Source of the DNA: a virus
Virus record (IMG/VR): IMGVR_UViG_3300021962_000390
Coordinates: 1 to 32,002 of that record
Length of the DNA stretch: 32,002 bases
Direction: 5' to 3' (one strand)
Part shown: positions 29,296-32,002 of the stretch, piece by piece
Layout of the letters: each line of letters opens with the position of its first letter
How positions within the stretch are numbered: position 1 is the first letter of the stretch
Program-made: the position numbers and the translations under genes
The notes under the pieces: generated by a model
What the model was told of the DNA's origin: nothing
Seen by the model: the letters and a program-made list of their open reading frames with translations, nothing else
Databases searched by the model: none

Positions 29296-29497
29296 AGAAT
29301 TAACAAACAAATACAGAGATAATCTCAAGATAGATGCACTGCGTACAGAACTAGATGCACTTAAGATAGATGTAACCAACTTTGTTGGTGCATTACTTCA
29401 ATCTGGTGTTGTCGAATTAGTTAAAGATGAGACTGGTGAAATTGTCTACAAGATCAACAAGGTTGTATTGGTAGATGAGTCAGTACAACAAGACTAA
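29288..29497 (+). CDS. Small coiled-coil protein (69 aa)
   Basis: ATG 29288 is chosen over the in-frame ATG 29258, because AAGGAGGG (29277-29283) lies just ahead of it and the earlier start would overlap the ATPase gene by 38 nt. The protein has an N-terminal coiled coil (DALRTELDALKIDVTNFVGA) and a C-terminal beta hairpin (GEIVYKINKVVLVDE). It partly resembles the 69-aa gene at 29822 in size and order of elements. Function is unknown; it may be an oligomeric adaptor. Confidence 0.65.
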   Translation: MSEELTNKYRDNLKIDALRTELDALKIDVTNFVGALLQSGVVELVKDETGEIVYKINKVVLVDESVQQD

Positions 29498-29825
29498 AGG
29501 TTCTCAGTTTGAGACAGATGTAATGAAGTGGCTACGCGGTAAAGGCGTACTCGCGGAACGTTTGTCTAAAGCTGGGGCAAAGGATGAGGGCGACATCGTT
29601 ACTGTTATCGCAGGAGAAACCTATATCCTTGAACTCAAGAACAGGCAGACGCTTTCCCTGCCTGAGTTCTGGAGAGAAGCAGAGGTTGAGGCGCTTAACT
29701 ATTCAAATGCACGTGGCCTTGGGGAAGTCCCACTGCATTACGTTGTAGTTAAGCGTCGCAACGCTGGAATAGATAAAGCCTGGGTCATACAAGATCTGAA
29801 CCAATGGCTGAAGGAGAAGCAATGA
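29475..29825 (+). CDS. Holliday-junction-resolvase-like nuclease
   Basis: ATG 29475 overlaps the preceding gene by 23 nt. The 116-aa protein has E13 in GSQFETDVMKWL, D40 in DEGDIV, and E53-x-K55 in LELKN, followed by a helix with FWREAEVEA. This is the compact PD-(D/E)XK core of archaeal Hjc-type resolvases and phage relatives. All catalytic residues are present. It would resolve branched DNA during replication or before packaging. The neighbouring helicase, primase and Cas4-like nuclease support this. It is co-translated with the next gene through ATGA. Confidence 0.8.
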   Translation: MSQYNKTKGSQFETDVMKWLRGKGVLAERLSKAGAKDEGDIVTVIAGETYILELKNRQTLSLPEFWREAEVEALNYSNARGLGEVPLHYVVVKRRNAGIDKAWVIQDLNQWLKEKQ

Positions 29826-30031
29826 TTCATACCAAGAAGGATCTGCTTAAACAGATGAACTACATTGAAAACAATGTGGCTTGGAAGTGGCAGATCGAAA
29901 GACTAGAGCAGAAGATTAGTGTGCTGCAAGGTGTCCTTATTAAAGCAGGAGTTTTAGTAGACGCAAAAGGTGTGCACGAAACAATCATCATCGTTGATGG
30001 TGAACAATACTCAATTAGAAAGGTTAAATAA
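29822..30031 (+). CDS. Small coiled-coil protein (69 aa)
   Basis: ATG 29822 overlaps the previous stop, with AAGGAGAA at 29811-29818; the in-frame ATG 29804 is less well placed. The product begins MIHTKKDLLKQMNYIENN. It has a coiled coil (RLEQKISVLQGVLIKAG), then a short beta part (ETIIIVDGEQYSIRKVK). It has the same length and element order as the gene at 29288. Function is unknown. Confidence 0.65.
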   Translation: MIHTKKDLLKQMNYIENNVAWKWQIERLEQKISVLQGVLIKAGVLVDAKGVHETIIIVDGEQYSIRKVK

Positions 30032-30148
30032 ATGCCAGTACCAGAAGGCGTAATTACCACAACAGAAATTCTAGTACCAGTAGTAGAAGAAGTGGTTGAA
30101 GTTTCAACTACAGAAGAAGCCAAAGATGATTTGCCAGAACTGTCTTAG
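30032..30148 (+). CDS. Tiny acidic hypothetical protein (38 aa)
   Basis: ATG 30032 begins directly after the previous stop. The 38-aa product is very acidic and Val/Thr-rich (MPVPEGVITTTEILVPVVEE, ending DLPELS). It overlaps the next gene by 23 nt. AGAAAGG upstream (30018-30023) is a usable ribosome site. With no domain and such a short length, it might be a coupling leader for the Zn-ribbon gene. Confidence 0.45.
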   Translation: MPVPEGVITTTEILVPVVEEVVEVSTTEEAKDDLPELS

Positions 30149-30305
30149 AGGCGGAGCAGAGAACAGGGACAGCCACTACAAGCGTGCCACCAAGTGGCAC
30201 GACAAGTGCGACTTTAAGGGGTGCGTATGCCAGCACAAGACTGGTCCAGGGTACGTAAAGCGGGACGATTCAAAGGTGCCGTTGATGCAAACTCAATCCC
30301 CATAG
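30126..30305 (+). CDS. Small Zn-ribbon protein (59 aa)
   Basis: ATG 30126 is chosen rather than the in-frame TTG 30096. The product begins MICQNCLRGG and carries C3, C6, H25, C28, C33, C35 and H37 (WHDKCDFKGCVCQH), followed by GPGYVKRD. The CxxC and CxCQH arrangement is a small zinc-binding fold frequent in actinophages. A nucleic-acid-binding function is likely but unproven. Its 3' end overlaps the primase Zn-domain gene by 79 nt in another frame. Confidence 0.7.
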   Translation: MICQNCLRGGAENRDSHYKRATKWHDKCDFKGCVCQHKTGPGYVKRDDSKVPLMQTQSP

Positions 30306-30604
30306 GTCCCATTGTTTTACACTTTGGTGGTGAAGTAAGAGAAGGCAAGAGCGTATCGGTTCGATGCTGCTTGCATAGCGACAGTCGCAGGTCTGCCGTT
30401 ATCAATACCTATGACAACCTGTACTACTGCCACACCTGCGGTAAGGGTGGCAATGCAGCTAACTTAGTGTGCATACTAGAGAACTTGGAGTTTAATGATG
30501 GCCTCAAACGTGCAGTCGAAATTGCTGCTGGAAGCGGCGCAGCAATACGCACAGGCAATAAGTCCAGAGGCTCTAGCCGTCCTAAGCGTACGTGGGATCT
30601 CTGA
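30227..30604 (+). CDS. CHC2 zinc-binding domain of a split primase (125 aa)
   Basis: ATG 30227 is preferred over GTG 30221 because AAGGGGT (30216-30221) sits at the right distance. The protein has C47-x2-H50 and C68-x2-C71 (CCLHSD, YYCHTCGKGGNAANLV), the CHC2 zinc ribbon of DnaG-type primases that reads template DNA. A helix follows (GLKRAVEIAAGSG). Toprim residues are absent and lie in the next gene, which begins inside this one. Together they would reconstitute a primase in trans. Confidence 0.8.
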   Translation: MPAQDWSRVRKAGRFKGAVDANSIPIGPIVLHFGGEVREGKSVSVRCCLHSDSRRSAVINTYDNLYYCHTCGKGGNAANLVCILENLEFNDGLKRAVEIAAGSGAAIRTGNKSRGSSRPKRTWDL

Positions 30605-31148
30605 AGAGGTAGCAGGGCGCTTCCAATTAGGAAGCATAACTGAACCTATCAATGGTCACGAGATGTATGAAGGGTGGCTATCCATCCCATACATCACCGC
30701 TTCTGGTGGTTGTGTTGGCTTTAAGTTTAGACGATTAGATGATGGCAAACCTAAGTATGGTAGTCCTACTGGGCAGAAGGCACACCTGTATAACGTCTGC
30801 GATATTACTGTTGACTCACCACACATCGTTGTATGTGAAGGTGAACTAGATGCCATTGTTACTAGCGGTGAACTAGGCATACCAGCAGTAGGTGTACCTG
30901 GTGTTGCTGCTTGGAAGCCACACTTTCCCAAGCTATTTGCGGGGTATGAAACTATCTATGTAGTAGGTGACAATGATGTGAAAGAGGATGGGTCTAACCC
31001 TGGTGCTGAGTTTGCTAAGCGTGTTGCTAACGAGGTAATGAACTCAGTTATTGTTACACTACCACCAGGTATGGATATCAATGACTACTACCTAGCACAC
31101 GGGGCAGATGCCACACGTGCTTTGCTGGTAGGTGAGCAGATTGGATAA
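30495..31148 (+). CDS. Toprim domain of a split primase (217 aa)
   Basis: The start is ATG 30495 (a second ATG follows at 30498). The frame differs from the CHC2 gene and overlaps it by 110 nt. The product has VVCEGELDAI with E115 and VVGDNDVKEDG with D159 and D161, the metal-binding residues of the Toprim fold. It also has PPGMDINDYYLAHG, typical of phage primase C-termini. An N-terminal helical domain (residues 1-55) and a KFRRLDDGKPKY segment resemble the primase RNA-polymerase core. It probably makes RNA primers together with the CHC2 protein and works with the helicase encoded upstream. Confidence 0.83.
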   Translation: MMASNVQSKLLLEAAQQYAQAISPEALAVLSVRGISEEVAGRFQLGSITEPINGHEMYEGWLSIPYITASGGCVGFKFRRLDDGKPKYGSPTGQKAHLYNVCDITVDSPHIVVCEGELDAIVTSGELGIPAVGVPGVAAWKPHFPKLFAGYETIYVVGDNDVKEDGSNPGAEFAKRVANEVMNSVIVTLPPGMDINDYYLAHGADATRALLVGEQIG

Positions 31149-31154
31149 GGCTGA

Positions 31155-31550
31155 ATGGTTACAGATGGTACAGATTTTGCAGCATATGGGCTTTCAGATC
31201 CTAGAGATCAATATGGAAACCGAGACTTTGTTAGTGCGTCCGACCCCGGCAAGGTAGACGAGGCATTCATTGCAGATGTCTGGCGCATTATGGATCAAGC
31301 AGGTAACCTGCTGGTGCGTAAGCATCACGACTACGGCCCAAAGAACATTGCTCACTCACCAGGTGGACCACTTAATGGTCTGCGTGTACGTATGTGGGAC
31401 AAGATAGCTCGCATCAATAACCTACTAGACTCTGGCGTTAAGCCAAGCAATGAGTCCTTGCGTGATTCCTTCTTAGATCTACTGAACTACTCAGCTATTG
31501 CAATGATGGTACTCGATGGCGTATGGCCAGAAGTGCAGGATAATGACTGA
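31155..31550 (+). CDS. Nucleotide-modification-associated (DUF1599-type) protein
   Basis: ATG 31155 lies six bases after the primase stop. The 131-aa product has LLVRKHHDYGPKNI, LNGLRVRMWDKIARINNLL and SFLDLLNYSAIAMMVLDG. This is the all-alpha pattern of the nucleotide-modification-associated domain 1 (DUF1599), related to MazG-like pyrophosphatases. It may handle modified or excess nucleotides for phage replication. Key acidic and His residues (K/HHDYG, D in FLDLLNY) are present. The stop overlaps the next start. Confidence 0.72.
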   Translation: MVTDGTDFAAYGLSDPRDQYGNRDFVSASDPGKVDEAFIADVWRIMDQAGNLLVRKHHDYGPKNIAHSPGGPLNGLRVRMWDKIARINNLLDSGVKPSNESLRDSFLDLLNYSAIAMMVLDGVWPEVQDND

Positions 31551-32002
31551 ACTACACCCAGTAATCTATGACTTGGTACCTAGCGTTGCCAACACTATCT
31601 ATCGTAGGTATAACAAACACGTGGAGAAGGACGACATCAAGCAGGAGTTGATGGCTTGGGCTATGACTAGAGTAGAAGATCATACAACTGATCTAATGGA
31701 GCCTATCGAAGAGCGACGCAGGCACAATGAGCAGCGCATAGCCTGGCAGATGAGACGTGTAGCAGAACGCTATGCTCGCAAAGAGAAGGCTATCAAGTCT
31801 GGCTACAACACCACAGATGAGGTGTACTACGAGTCATTTACTTTAGGTCAGCTACTACCCTTTGTTATTGCATCCATCATTGATGGCACAGTACTAGAGC
31901 AGGTACAGCAGATGATTCAGGATGGACAACCCAAGGGTAGGTCATCACCATCAGAAGGTGGCAACCTATTGGCAAGTCTTATTGACATCAAGAAGGGTTA
32001 CC
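31543..32002 (+). CDS. Sigma-region-like DNA-binding protein (3' truncated by window)
   Basis: ATG 31543 overlaps the previous gene by 8 nt and the frame stays open to the window end (153 codons). The N-terminal part (YDLVPSVANTIYRRYNKHVE, then KDDIKQELMAWAMTRV) matches the helical pattern of sigma-70 region 2 (core-binding and -10 recognition). A charged helix follows (ERYARKEKAIKSGYNTTDEV), then a hydrophobic linker and a possible second helical domain. Proteins of this style occur in actinophages and are thought to affect transcription. With WhiB nearby, a role in redirecting host RNA polymerase is plausible. It is truncated here, so the C-terminal domain is unseen. Confidence 0.6.
   Translation, partial: MTELHPVIYDLVPSVANTIYRRYNKHVEKDDIKQELMAWAMTRVEDHTTDLMEPIEERRRHNEQRIAWQMRRVAERYARKEKAIKSGYNTTDEVYYESFTLGQLLPFVIASIIDGTVLEQVQQMIQDGQPKGRSSPSEGGNLLASLIDIKKGY

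Overview
This window is part of the genome of a tailed double-stranded DNA phage. Three things point to an actinobacterial host: a WhiB-family Fe-S protein (28185-28454), a suite of small Zn-ribbon proteins of the kind seen in actinophages, and a proteasome/HslV-like Ntn hydrolase. The moderate to low GC and AT-rich codon use fit low-GC freshwater or marine Actinobacteria better than Mycobacterium or Streptomyces; that host assignment is inference. No tape-measure, tail-tube or sheath gene is visible. The structural block instead runs portal, very large internal proteins, scaffold, capsid, connector-like protein, nozzle-like protein, which suggests a short-tailed (podovirus-like) virion. This is also inference.

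Layout. (1) 1-10537: the end of an unknown Lys-rich gene, the portal, three small genes, then three large proteins (1534, 389 and 661 aa) that are probable internal/ejection proteins. (2) 10538-14050: a 127-nt hairpin-bearing leader, scaffold, major capsid protein (with an inserted beta domain), a GNRA-loop hairpin, then a tightly overlapped run of small head-region genes, several very basic (DUF6496-like and DUF6321-like). (3) 14047-24751: a large tail/adhesin block. It holds a BppU-like protein, a collagen-like fibre, three tandem paralogous beta-sandwich proteins, two glycine-rich adhesins each followed by a paralogous MxHWA-type small protein, a GT4 glycosyltransferase, a connector-like protein, a fibre and a 743-aa nozzle/tail protein. 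(4) 24748-25684: a lysis cassette (membrane protein, M15-like endolysin, holin-like protein) closed by a strong intrinsic terminator with a UACG loop. (5) 25683-26055: the only minus-strand gene (a Zn-ribbon protein) and a dense cluster of inverted repeats, including a possible three-way-junction RNA, between two divergent promoter-like -10 boxes. (6) 26055-32002: the early/DNA-metabolism block. It holds the Ntn hydrolase, two tiny ORFs, a Cas4/RecB-like Fe-S nuclease, a Zn-ribbon protein, WhiB, a RecA-fold DnaB-like ATPase, a Holliday-junction-resolvase-like nuclease, a primase split into CHC2 and Toprim genes, a nucleotide-modification-associated protein, and a sigma-region-like protein cut by the window end.

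Nearly all genes are on the plus strand with 1-8 nt overlaps (ATGA, TAATG, GTGA, TTGA), so expression is probably from a few long transcripts. The late block ends at the 25647-25684 terminator. The early block probably starts from a leaderless promoter at about 26039-26055. No tRNA, integrase, insertion sequence or CRISPR array was seen. Apart from the divergent region, no stretch longer than about 130 bases lacks a gene.
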